A stretch of DNA of 45,044 nucleotides, taken from contig DFKY01000007.1 of the NCBI GenBank assembly GCA_002374095.1, positions 1-45,044 of the forward strand, written 5' to 3'. Positions 35,955-44,368 of the stretch are shown here, piece by piece; positions within the stretch are counted from its first letter, which is position 1, and the number at the start of each line of letters is the position of its first letter. A program made the translations under genes and the position numbers. The notes below the pieces were generated by a model. It was not told where the DNA came from. It made no database searches and worked only from the letters and a program-made list of their open reading frames with translations. The stretch comes from Lachnospiraceae bacterium UBA3633 (GTDB taxonomy: Bacteria > Bacillota > Clostridia > Lachnospirales > Lachnospiraceae).

Positions 35955-37685
35955 CTAATACTTTGAAGCAGTGTTTGTAGATATATCATAAGTTACAAAA
36001 AATGAAGCATCTATAGTTGAATCACTAAATGTTTCCTGTGTTGCATTACAATATAGCCTTATTTTATTATAATTTTGCGAACTCACAATTATTTCATAGC
36101 AATCTATTAAAGAAATATTTGAATTTCTCTGCACTTCACTTTTAAACTCATCAAAAACTCTATTAAGACAACTATTTACTGCCGCTTTCATATTTTGCAA
36201 TTGACTTGCTGTGAGAGCTCCATTGTTAGATATCACTTCTGTTAACAAAACTATATTAACATTTTGCTCTGCATCCTCCATATCATAATCCATATAATCC
36301 TCATCATCAAAGTAATACTTCCTTCGTATTTTTGATCTATTTCCGCGATAAGTATAGTTTTTTTCATTTCCGTACGATATCTCTATTCCATAGTCTACTA
36401 CGCCTGTCCATCGGCCATCACTTCCTAATTGGCAACCATTAATTACAGTATTTTTCAAATATTTTCCATCACTACCAACATAGTAATAATTGTTATCCAC
36501 CCATTTATTTGTCTGAATTACACCATTTATCATATAATACTCATCTGCCCATCCATTCAAAACTTTTGTGCCTGTATTATCATAGTACGCCGTTCCTATC
36601 CATCTATCTGTAACCATATCTCCATTGCTATCGTAATAACATGATCCAACTTCTTTATCAACGACAAGATAGCCACTACTATTAGCATAATGTCCATCTG
36701 CACTTGTATTTTTAAGCATCACTCCATCTGACATAAAATAATAAGTCTTTCCATTTTCAGTAAATTTTCTTTTAGTATACAAGACTCCGTTGTCATCCGT
36801 ATGATATTTTTTACCTCCTACTTCCGCCCAAGAATTTAACAATTTTTTACCATCAGAATCTAAAAAATATGATTTTCCGCCGAAACTAATTTTATTATTT
36901 GTAACTTTTTCACCTTTTTCATTCACAAAAAAATCATCTGGAGTCCATGATGATTTTAAACGCTTTCCATCACTTCCTACGTAATATTTATCTATCCATT
37001 TATCTTTTACCATCTTACCATCATCACCATAATAGCAATCTTCATTCCAGCCATCAACTAGCATTTTCCCATCATTCTTAAAATAGCAACTATCGAACTC
37101 TTCATTTTTTAAAGCCTCGCCTTCAGAATTAAAATGATAAAAGTATCCATTAATCCTTACAGTATCATTCATCACATATACTCCGCTCTCATCTTGTGCT
37201 TTTATAATATCTCCAATAACTAACAACTTATAAAGCTGCGACCTACCATCTTCTCCCAATATATACGTTTTATCTCCAACTTTAATTCTCACATTTTTTT
37301 GCAGGCTACCATCAATTTTAAGCATTATCTCATCTCTGTCATGAATTAACGCGTTATTTGTAAACTCATTATAAAGAGAATATCCCGAGAAAAACAGCAC
37401 TACCAAAATACATACTACCAATAGTCCCGTGCACAAATGCATAGAAAACGTTTTAAGCTTTTCTTGTTGTTCTTTTTTTCTTTTTTTACGCTCTTCCTCT
37501 TTTTCTTCTTCTTCTTTTTTTATTTTTTCTTCGAGTTCCTGTTGTGCTATTTTTTGCTTCACAAGTTCAAATTCATCTACTTGATTGCTGTTAACTTGCA
37601 CATCGACAAATTCTACTTTACTACCACAATTTGGACAAAATCTAGCATCTGGTCTTAATGCATATCCACATTTTTTGCAATTCAT
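35955..37685 (-). CDS. Zinc-ribbon / TM / cell-wall-binding-repeat protein
   Basis: 576 residues. The N-terminal zinc ribbon (CKKCGYALRPDARFCPNCG, residues 3-21) is followed by a highly charged Glu/Lys coiled coil (about 38-78), one TM helix (about 84-105: TGLLVVCILVVLFFSGYSL) and a long extracytoplasmic part. That part has about a dozen repeats of the glucan/choline-binding type (YYVGSDGKRLKSSW, CYYDSNGDMVTDRW, YYFMSDGVMLKN), then a C-terminal domain of about 120 residues not recognised. Topology: zinc ribbon inside, repeats outside, as if linking the cytosolic Ubl machinery to the cell wall. The start overlaps the RING gene stop by 4 nt. Confidence 0.85.
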   Translation of the reverse strand: MNCKKCGYALRPDARFCPNCGSKVEFVDVQVNSNQVDEFELVKQKIAQQELEEKIKKEEEEKEEERKKRKKEQQEKLKTFSMHLCTGLLVVCILVVLFFSGYSLYNEFTNNALIHDRDEIMLKIDGSLQKNVRIKVGDKTYILGEDGRSQLYKLLVIGDIIKAQDESGVYVMNDTVRINGYFYHFNSEGEALKNEEFDSCYFKNDGKMLVDGWNEDCYYGDDGKMVKDKWIDKYYVGSDGKRLKSSWTPDDFFVNEKGEKVTNNKISFGGKSYFLDSDGKKLLNSWAEVGGKKYHTDDNGVLYTKRKFTENGKTYYFMSDGVMLKNTSADGHYANSSGYLVVDKEVGSCYYDSNGDMVTDRWIGTAYYDNTGTKVLNGWADEYYMINGVIQTNKWVDNNYYYVGSDGKYLKNTVINGCQLGSDGRWTGVVDYGIEISYGNEKNYTYRGNRSKIRRKYYFDDEDYMDYDMEDAEQNVNIVLLTEVISNNGALTASQLQNMKAAVNSCLNRVFDEFKSEVQRNSNISLIDCYEIIVSSQNYNKIRLYCNATQETFSDSTIDASFFVTYDISTNTASKY

Positions 37686-38779
37686 TTTTCTTCTCCCAAT
37701 TCTTTAAGTTTGTCTTTACAATATTCTATAAACTCAAGTACTTCTTCAACATCCCCAGACAATTCAAATTCTTTTAGTGCTTCTTCAATTTTTCCTTCAT
37801 CTACAAGCTTTTTGCCAATTGTGTAATGTATCATTTTCTCACAATATTCAACATAATACTTTGAGCTCGAAAAATTTCCACACTTTTCAAATTCAAGTTT
37901 TGCCTCTTTATACTTTTCTTCATTTACATAACTTAGCCCTGCATTATACATTTCTGTCAATTGAAAATATTTATTTATGAAAATATAAGCGACAATCAAA
38001 AGAGCCGTTATTAGCAATCCGGCAACAAAGTATTTAATTCGATTTCTTTTTTTTATCTCATTATCAATTCTTTCTTTCTCCGCTTCTTTAGCTTTATTTA
38101 ATTCTTTTATTTCAGTTTCTCTTTCCTTAATCGCATTTTCTCTTTCAATTATAGCAATTCTATCAAAAGCTGTTTTTTTATAATCATTCACATCAATTCC
38201 GGTCAAGTTTCCAATTTTTTCATAGCGCCTTAAACCTACTTTTAACAAACTTACTTTATCAGTGCAACTCAATTGAACTTTTGTGGTATTTAATAGATAA
38301 CTAGAAATATTTATAATCTTTTGATTTGCTAATTCAATATGTTTGGCGACATCTTTATAATTACGGATTTTTTCCAATTCATCTATTAACTTCCGTACAA
38401 TTATCAAATCATTGATATTGTTAGAAAAATCATTAATTAATGTAAGCTTACTTAATATTTCTTCATATATACTTTCCTGTATTCTTTCTTTATAAGCAGC
38501 TTCCTGTTCTTGAGTCGAAATCGGAGTGGAAATCGATGCCATTTTTACCCGGACATCATTTTCTATCATTTGAACATCAACCACGGGTGTTGATGTTATT
38601 ATCAAGCTCTTCATAGATCCTTGACATCCAAAAGTGGTGCAGCCCTTATTCTCAATAAAACATTCTTTATGATGAGGCATTTCGCAGTCACTACATACTA
38701 CAATTTCATCGCCTTCAATAAATTCAGTTTTGCAATATGGGCAGACCTTGCCTAAATATTTTGAATATAAACCATCCAT
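37682..38779 (-). CDS. Membrane-anchored prokaryotic RING-type protein (candidate E3)
   Basis: 365 residues. The N-terminal treble-clef/RING-like domain has eight potential zinc ligands in cross-brace order: Cys13, Cys16, Cys29, Cys32, His37, Cys40, Cys47, Cys52 (VCPYC...VVCSDCEMPHHKECF...GC....C), as in the Prok-RING family. A helical/coiled-coil region (about 85-255) leads to one TM helix (about 259-279: YFVAGLLITALLIVAYIFI) and an outer segment with two TPR-like hairpins (YNAGLSYVNEEKYKEAKLEFEKC, split across units). With E1, E2 and Ubl in the same operon it is a plausible E3 or E2 recruiter; this is inference from context. It starts 1 nt after the JAMM gene stop. Confidence 0.8.
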   Translation of the reverse strand: MDGLYSKYLGKVCPYCKTEFIEGDEIVVCSDCEMPHHKECFIENKGCTTFGCQGSMKSLIITSTPVVDVQMIENDVRVKMASISTPISTQEQEAAYKERIQESIYEEILSKLTLINDFSNNINDLIIVRKLIDELEKIRNYKDVAKHIELANQKIINISSYLLNTTKVQLSCTDKVSLLKVGLRRYEKIGNLTGIDVNDYKKTAFDRIAIIERENAIKERETEIKELNKAKEAEKERIDNEIKKRNRIKYFVAGLLITALLIVAYIFINKYFQLTEMYNAGLSYVNEEKYKEAKLEFEKCGNFSSSKYYVEYCEKMIHYTIGKKLVDEGKIEEALKEFELSGDVEEVLEFIEYCKDKLKELGEEK

Positions 38780-38780
38780 C

Positions 38781-39698
38781 CTATTCTACAATATTCTCAT
38801 CATTCACTATACTTATTGTGCCTTTTGTAATCATGTCTTTATCTTGTTGCTCTGAACCCACCATTGTGTTTTCACTACCCGCATTTACTATATCATCTGA
38901 TTTCATCCGTTCTGCTATAATAGTATTAAAATTACTATATACATTGACTATGTCATTTTGATGTTGTCTAGTTAATTCAGATAACTTAGATGTCGATTGA
39001 ATAATTAACGAATTGATTTTGCTATTAAAATAAAAAAACATTGCAATTATTAAAACTAATAGCACAATGAAATAAATATGATGTGTAAACATTTTTTCAT
39101 TGTTATAAACACTTTGATTTTTCTTTTTTTCATTTTTACTCAATTCATCTTCTTTCGAATCAAATATTTTTATATCTTTTCCTATCTCATCGAAAATGTA
39201 AAATCCTTTACATTTTTGTAAATTCCCATTTATTATCGCAAAAAAACCTTCTATCTTTTGCTTCGGATCAACAACATAAGCGACTTGATTTTCATCGTTA
39301 AAAAAATTATTCTGAATAAACTTATCATAGTCAGATAAAAAAATCCCAAATCCTGGATGTGTATGTATCCAACCAATAATTTTTGCATTTTCATAATTTT
39401 TTTCAATTATTTTATATAGATATTCCCACGTTTTATGTGTAAAAGTGAGTGTTGTTTTTGTTGCCTCTGTATACTTAGCTTCAATAAAATCATAAATTAG
39501 TATATTTGTTGTATTAAAGGCTTCTGTGCATGAACCAAGCAAAAGGCCACCACTTTCATTGTCAAACTTATTTTTTGTAAACTCATGGACTTTCTTGTAA
39601 GCATTAAAAGAAATATAGATACTCTTTTCATCCTTTTCGCCAACAAGTTTTACATTTTGTGGCAAATTAGTAGTTTCAAAGACAATTTTTTTACTCAT
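38781..39698 (-). CDS. Membrane-anchored JAB/JAMM metallopeptidase (candidate deubiquitinase-like)
   Basis: 305 residues. The N-terminal MPN/JAB domain carries the JAMM zinc site: Glu48 (NESGGLLLGS), His112 and His114, Ser122 and Asp125 (WIHTHPGFGIFLSDYD), all intact. A charged linker (about 183-205), one TM helix (about 211-232) and an outer tail with coiled-coil character follow. JAMM proteases in bacterial Ubl operons remove or process Ubl conjugates; this one should work at the inner face of the membrane. The frame is open to 39749, but GGAG stands 7 nt before ATG 39698, so I choose that start; it lies 4 nt after the protease stop. Confidence 0.92.
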   Translation of the reverse strand: MSKKIVFETTNLPQNVKLVGEKDEKSIYISFNAYKKVHEFTKNKFDNESGGLLLGSCTEAFNTTNILIYDFIEAKYTEATKTTLTFTHKTWEYLYKIIEKNYENAKIIGWIHTHPGFGIFLSDYDKFIQNNFFNDENQVAYVVDPKQKIEGFFAIINGNLQKCKGFYIFDEIGKDIKIFDSKEDELSKNEKKKNQSVYNNEKMFTHHIYFIVLLVLIIAMFFYFNSKINSLIIQSTSKLSELTRQHQNDIVNVYSNFNTIIAERMKSDDIVNAGSENTMVGSEQQDKDMITKGTISIVNDENIVE

Positions 39699-39702
39699 TT
39701 TT

Positions 39703-40614
39703 TTACTCCATAATATCAATATCGAAATTAACTCTTTCTCTTGGATCATATTTATGATAAATATTCTTATTTATTTTATGATTCATTGCATAAAAAAGTA
39801 TAGTTATCAACAATAGTATAAAAAATGCTATTAATACAACAATATGATTTATTGTAAAGCCTCTAAACAAATTGAATTCGTAATTCTGTGTTTCATTTTT
39901 TTTCTCACTTTCATTACTTGCATTGTTAGGCTTTACATAATAATTACTGTCATCATCTGAAGTTATAGTATCACTTTCACTCACTGTCACATTGCTAAGA
40001 ACTATTCCATTATTCTTTAAGTGCCTAATCGCTACATCTATAGGAATTGCTAAATTAAGTCCTTCAGAATCTCTAATTTTCATTGTGTTAATTCCTATAA
40101 CATAACCCGCATCATTAATCAGTGGTCCACCACTATTCCCAGGATTTAATGAAGCATCTGTCTGAATATATTTGTGATCATCTATTGTTCTATTTGCGTT
40201 AGAAACAATACCTTTTGTCAAAGTATAATCTAAACCATGTGGAGACCCCACCGCATATACATCATCGCCTGCTTTAACATTCAGATTATCAGGCAGTTCT
40301 AACGGAACTAGTCTAACTCCACCAAGTACAAGAACTGCAATATCAAATTCATTATTTATATATTTCAGTGTGGCATTATATTTTCTGCCATCATATCCTT
40401 TAACAACTATACCATATCTATTTTCAACAACATGTGCATTTGTCAAAATAGTATTTTCATTAACTGCAAATCCACTTCCAGAGCTCCCGTAACTCTCTAT
40501 TACAAATATAGAATTAAAAGTTTCTTCAACATCAAAACTTACAGAATAGGCACTTTTGCAAAGCATTATTACCATTAAAAATACTACTTTAATTTTTAAT
40601 ATCCTTTTTAGCAT
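39703..40614 (-). CDS. Trypsin-like (DegP/S1C-type) serine protease, exported and membrane-anchored
   Basis: 303 residues. Signal/anchor at 1-24 (LKIKVVFLMVIMLCKSAYS), then a trypsin-like domain with catalytic His61 (TNAHVV), Asp91 (EFDIAVL) and Ser161 (LNPGNSGGPL). There is no PDZ domain; instead a Ser/Asn-rich linker leads to a C-terminal TM helix (about 253-276: IVVLIAFFILLLITILFYAM) and a short basic tail. The protease should face outside while the E1/E2/JAMM enzymes face inside. Its ATG shares one base with the E2 gene stop (TAATG), so the two are translationally coupled. Confidence 0.9.
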   Translation of the reverse strand: MLKRILKIKVVFLMVIMLCKSAYSVSFDVEETFNSIFVIESYGSSGSGFAVNENTILTNAHVVENRYGIVVKGYDGRKYNATLKYINNEFDIAVLVLGGVRLVPLELPDNLNVKAGDDVYAVGSPHGLDYTLTKGIVSNANRTIDDHKYIQTDASLNPGNSGGPLINDAGYVIGINTMKIRDSEGLNLAIPIDVAIRHLKNNGIVLSNVTVSESDTITSDDDSNYYVKPNNASNESEKKNETQNYEFNLFRGFTINHIVVLIAFFILLLITILFYAMNHKINKNIYHKYDPRERVNFDIDIME

Positions 40615-42437
40615 TATTTAGTGTTAAATAGCAACATCGTATTTCCTATTGATATTGTATCACCATTTTTAAGCATCACTCTGTCAACACGTTTTCCATT
40701 AACTATTGTTCCCATTGGAGAACCACAATCAATTAAAACATACTTACTTCCTTCTAAGTTAATATCAAAATGATGAGGTGCCACTAGTTTATCTTTAAAC
40801 AACACTATTGAATTCTTTCCCGTACTTCCTACACTTGTTAAACCATTAAATACTAAAAATTCTTTCCCTTCAAACTCTCCTCTTGTCACTTTGAGCCATG
40901 CGGCTTTTGCAAATTGTTCTAACAAGCCAACGCCTATACCAATCAATAATCCAGTTACTAGTATCCCAAAAAGCCTTGAGACTACATCAGACGGAAACAC
41001 TTTACATATAAAATCAAACATAAATCCACCTATAAATGCTCCCCAGCCTCCTCCAATTAAACAAAAGGCAAATCGTTTTACATCAAATTTTATCAATCCA
41101 ATTGCAGTGCCAACTCCTGCTCCCATAATAGACCACCCAAGTCCTCTAATTAATGCACGAAACAATTCACCAGATGAACTAGATTGTAATTTTGAATACA
41201 TTAATTGTGCTATATCACCACTTATAAAACCAATCACTAAAGAAATAGCAAACCCTATTAATGCATATTTTTTTGCATTTTCCTTTGATCCATAATAAAC
41301 TCCTTCTCCTATGCCCATAAAAAGCCCCACCATCGAAGCAAACAATGCTGACCATACTCCTGTCCCTACTCGCGTAATTTGTATCATCGCATCAAGCATT
41401 AATTCGAGACTATTATGAAAATCATATTCGAGTGCATTGCTAACAGCTGTTTCCAATCCTGATGACACTGTACTACTAAAGTCATAGTTAGGTGCTAACT
41501 TATATACTTGAGATAAGAAAGGATGTCCAAGTACATTCGCCACAAATGATTCACAATTCTGCCCAAGTAGTTCTGAAAATATAAATCCAACAATTGCCCC
41601 AATCGCTCCCCATGCCAAACCTTTTTCTAATACAACTTTTAAATTTATTTGTCCACCTCCAGCTTGCCCACTTCTAATTTGTTGTGACATTTGTTGCATT
41701 CTTTGAGCAGATGGCACATAAGTTACTCCAACAAAATCGCTTTCTGAAAAATCTATGTCATTTCCAATCTGACTTTGCTCTTTCTCTATACTGGTGTTGT
41801 TGACATATTTTTGCTGTGCAACTAAACTTTCATTAGTTTCTAAACTTTGTGTTTGCTGCATAACTGAAACTATATTATTCTCATTATTTTGTGTTTTTTC
41901 TACAGTAGATTGATTGTCATTTTTTTCTCCATCTAAGGTTATATCTACATCTGCACTTCCATTTACATATTCTGAAATATTGAGATTAACATTTCCAACA
42001 GGAAATAAACTCTTATTCTCAAGTGCCCATCTTGCTGCATCTGCTGATAATGGCGAACTTGAATTCCATGATTTATATTGAATCATATCGCCAATATTAA
42101 TAATAATATCTGTCAACGACTCTCCTGCTCCCCATATGTCACCTATACATATTTGACCTTCTCTAAAATTAGGATGCCAAATAGGTGTAAATATTTTACA
42201 TATAGGTTTATATGTTGGATATTCTGCATGAAGTATTATTTCAACTTCATGAGTATTTAACACATTAACCTTCCCTGTATCATCAAGATATATACCATTA
42301 ACATAATAAGTTACATGGTATTTTTCATAAGGCTCAATTCCAAGCGGTGTCACTACAATATTCTTATGATTCTTAAAATCTCTTTCTATTTGCTGATAAT
42401 CATGAGTTAGTCTCCTCATACGTGCAGTCATTGCCAT
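40614..42437 (-). CDS. E2 ubiquitin-conjugating-like domain fused to Gly-rich membrane region and FHA domain
   Basis: 607 residues in three parts. Residues 1-145 form an E2/UBC-like domain: HPN at 88-90 and the predicted thioester Cys97 in GQICIGDIW, followed by the W..GESLTDIIINIGDMI helix as in E2 enzymes. After a low-complexity linker (about 165-265) comes a hydrophobic, Gly-rich region with several TM segments (about 270-500). Residues about 520-607 are an FHA domain (SVGSTGKNSI...PHHFDI...GTIVNGKRVDRVMLKNGDTISIG), which binds phosphothreonine peptides. So Ubl transfer would occur at the membrane and may be steered by protein phosphorylation; no kinase gene is adjacent. GGAGGAG precedes the ATG; 2 nt after the E1 gene. 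Confidence 0.88.
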   Translation of the reverse strand: MAMTARMRRLTHDYQQIERDFKNHKNIVVTPLGIEPYEKYHVTYYVNGIYLDDTGKVNVLNTHEVEIILHAEYPTYKPICKIFTPIWHPNFREGQICIGDIWGAGESLTDIIINIGDMIQYKSWNSSSPLSADAARWALENKSLFPVGNVNLNISEYVNGSADVDITLDGEKNDNQSTVEKTQNNENNIVSVMQQTQSLETNESLVAQQKYVNNTSIEKEQSQIGNDIDFSESDFVGVTYVPSAQRMQQMSQQIRSGQAGGGQINLKVVLEKGLAWGAIGAIVGFIFSELLGQNCESFVANVLGHPFLSQVYKLAPNYDFSSTVSSGLETAVSNALEYDFHNSLELMLDAMIQITRVGTGVWSALFASMVGLFMGIGEGVYYGSKENAKKYALIGFAISLVIGFISGDIAQLMYSKLQSSSSGELFRALIRGLGWSIMGAGVGTAIGLIKFDVKRFAFCLIGGGWGAFIGGFMFDFICKVFPSDVVSRLFGILVTGLLIGIGVGLLEQFAKAAWLKVTRGEFEGKEFLVFNGLTSVGSTGKNSIVLFKDKLVAPHHFDINLEGSKYVLIDCGSPMGTIVNGKRVDRVMLKNGDTISIGNTMLLFNTK

Positions 42438-42439
42438 CT

Positions 42440-43627
42440 TTACTCCTCCACAAAATATTTATCCTTATCACCAGTAAACTCATAATACTTCATATTTACG
42501 CCCAACCTTCCAGCTATAATATGAAAATAAGGAATGCCTAATTCTTTAAATGTTTTATTCACAAAATTTTCCGAACCATCTATTGTATGTATAGTATCAA
42601 AACTCATAGTTTCATTACATTTTTCACATATTAAATCTGCTTTTTTCAATTTATGCACTGGTTTAAATATTTTTTTTATATTTTTACAGTTACATTTTCC
42701 AAATGTCGCTATATCTCTGTCCAAATCTATTACTGCATTTTCTCCCAAATCTTTTCTAATCACATCCAAGACTTCTGCAATAGAAATCTCATCCGACTTC
42801 CACTTCTGATCAATAATGCTATCGTAAATATCATGGCTCATACAATCATTCTTTTCTTCATAATCAACAATATATGAATCATGAGTCAAACCATTAAAAA
42901 CAAAACCTTTACCTATAAGTGTAGGCAAGTTTCTATCTCTATGTAGAATTTTAAGCATTTCTTGAACTTGTATTCCCGCTATTACTGCTGACGAAGTAGG
43001 TGTTGTAGGAGTTTTTCCTTCTTTCATTTCCTCTTTAGTTAATAATGCACATGATTTTCTTTTATTAATGAGTTGCCAATCAACTGTAGTCATAGTGCAC
43101 TCATAACAAGCGCCATGGCCAGGTTCAAAAACTCTAGCTATTCCATTTAAAGCTTCTATCGCACCGTCTATCCAAACTTTATTCACTTTATAACAAGCTC
43201 TATTTATAGCAAGCCGAGCTTCTCTATTGTCAAGCCCTCCAAGTACTATGTCGCAATTTCTAAAAAAACCTAGTCCAACATCATCAATAACATTCAAAAC
43301 AAAACCTTTTGCTTTTACATCTGGATTTATTTTCATTGCCGACTCTGCCGCAACTTTAGCCTTATACTTACCAATGTCTTCTGATCTAAATAAAACTGAG
43401 CGTGTAAGATTTGTATTTTCAATTTTATCTATATCAAAAATATAAATCTCTCCTATCCCTAATAAAGCTAAATCTTTAATTATCTCATTTCCCAAAGCAC
43501 CCGCTCCGACGACCATTACCTTTGCCTTTTTAAGTCTATCTTGATCCCACCATGGTATAAGCCTTAATCTATCATATTTGTCTTCAATCAACTCATCATT
43601 GCTAATAATTATGTTATTTTCCTGCAT
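42440..43627 (-). CDS. E1-like (ThiF/MoeB-superfamily) Ubl-activating enzyme
   Basis: 395 residues. The Rossmann adenylation domain shows GAGALGNE (41-48), Asp65 and Asp67 in IYIFDIDKIENTNLTR, the RSEDIGKYKA segment and GGLDNREAR. GACYECTM (Cys174, Cys177) resembles the ACIECT of eukaryotic E1s such as UBA3, and Cys193 in KRKSCALL falls where UBA3 has its catalytic Cys. A Pro/Thr stretch (TPTTPTSSAVIAGIQVQEMLK) follows as in ThiF proteins. A C-terminal extension has a second zinc-type Cys cluster (CNCK...CEKC). It should adenylate the C-terminal Gly of the adjacent Ubl and pass it to the E2 encoded downstream. Start at 43627, 3 nt after the ubl stop. Confidence 0.93.
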   Translation of the reverse strand: MQENNIIISNDELIEDKYDRLRLIPWWDQDRLKKAKVMVVGAGALGNEIIKDLALLGIGEIYIFDIDKIENTNLTRSVLFRSEDIGKYKAKVAAESAMKINPDVKAKGFVLNVIDDVGLGFFRNCDIVLGGLDNREARLAINRACYKVNKVWIDGAIEALNGIARVFEPGHGACYECTMTTVDWQLINKRKSCALLTKEEMKEGKTPTTPTSSAVIAGIQVQEMLKILHRDRNLPTLIGKGFVFNGLTHDSYIVDYEEKNDCMSHDIYDSIIDQKWKSDEISIAEVLDVIRKDLGENAVIDLDRDIATFGKCNCKNIKKIFKPVHKLKKADLICEKCNETMSFDTIHTIDGSENFVNKTFKELGIPYFHIIAGRLGVNMKYYEFTGDKDKYFVEE

Positions 43628-43630
43628 AAA

Positions 43631-43900
43631 CTACCCCGCTGTTATTTCAGGTTGAAGTCTCAACACATCTCCATCTTTAATGCCGGATTCTGCAAATGTC
43701 TTTTCTTCCAACAGTTGTCTTCCTGTTACTTTATGAACAAACTTATAACTGATTGGATTTCCATCTGGCCCCACTGATGGCAACTTAATTTTTTCAATTA
43801 ATTTAACCATAATTATTCCTGCTTTTACATCATCAGGAATTCCAACTTTTTGTTCCTTATTTCCAGTGGCATCAACCACTACTACATTAACTTTTCCCAT
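43631..43900 (-). CDS. Ubiquitin-like protein with C-terminal Gly
   Basis: 89 residues. The beta-grasp pattern is recognisable: beta1 MGKVNVVVVDA, beta2 KEQKVGIPDD, helix KAGIIMVKLIEKI, then YKFVHKVTGRQLLEEKTFAESGIKDGDVLRLQPE, written here as the ubiquitin-like turn TGRQLLEEKT and the final strand GDVLRLQPE (the YukD-type GD.L.L ending). The protein ends EITAG: Gly89 is the last residue, so no maturation cleavage is needed before activation. Position directly before E1 supports its role as the conjugated modifier. AGGAG precedes the ATG at 43900. Confidence 0.83.
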   Translation of the reverse strand: MGKVNVVVVDATGNKEQKVGIPDDVKAGIIMVKLIEKIKLPSVGPDGNPISYKFVHKVTGRQLLEEKTFAESGIKDGDVLRLQPEITAG

Positions 43901-43921
43901 AATTTATTCTCCTATATAATT

Positions 43922-44365
43922 TCAATTATTAATTAATCTATCCTTTTCCTTCAGCGCCATAGAAAGCATTAAAAACCCAAAAGCTAACAAGAAACAAGCA
44001 AATCCTATTTTGCACATACTTGCCATCATTCTAATATTATTTGCTGTTGTTGCTCCAGCTTGCTGAATCCCTGTATAAGCATCTCCACCATAACTATTCT
44101 TAACTGCATAGTCCCCTATATCCGATACCATTATTCCAAAAAAACCAATGAAAGAAATAGCAGATGCTATGTATTTTAAAACTACATATATTGGCGTCCC
44201 TACGTAATTTGAATAATTTTTTACAGCTTCATTAGTTTTTTCAGAATAATAACCTACTTGATTATAACTTATATTTTCTTGTTTTACATAATCAACCTTT
44301 TCCCCACAGTTTTGGCAAAACTTTTCACCCACATTTATCTCACTTCCACATTTGCTACATACCAT
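43922..44365 (-). CDS. Zinc-ribbon membrane protein, paralogue 1
   Basis: 147 residues. The N-terminal zinc ribbon (CSKCGSEINVGEKFCQNCG, residues 3-21) is followed by a short linker and two hydrophobic helices (about 62-80 and 118-138). Between them lies NSYGGDAYTGIQQAGATTANN, shared with the neighbouring gene. Predicted two-TM protein with the zinc ribbon in the cytosol and the conserved loop outside. Its role is unknown, but it is 21 nt upstream of ubl. AAGGGG precedes the ATG inside the previous gene's end. Confidence 0.75.
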   Translation of the reverse strand: MVCSKCGSEINVGEKFCQNCGEKVDYVKQENISYNQVGYYSEKTNEAVKNYSNYVGTPIYVVLKYIASAISFIGFFGIMVSDIGDYAVKNSYGGDAYTGIQQAGATTANNIRMMASMCKIGFACFLLAFGFLMLSMALKEKDRLINN

Positions 44366-44368
44366 ATT

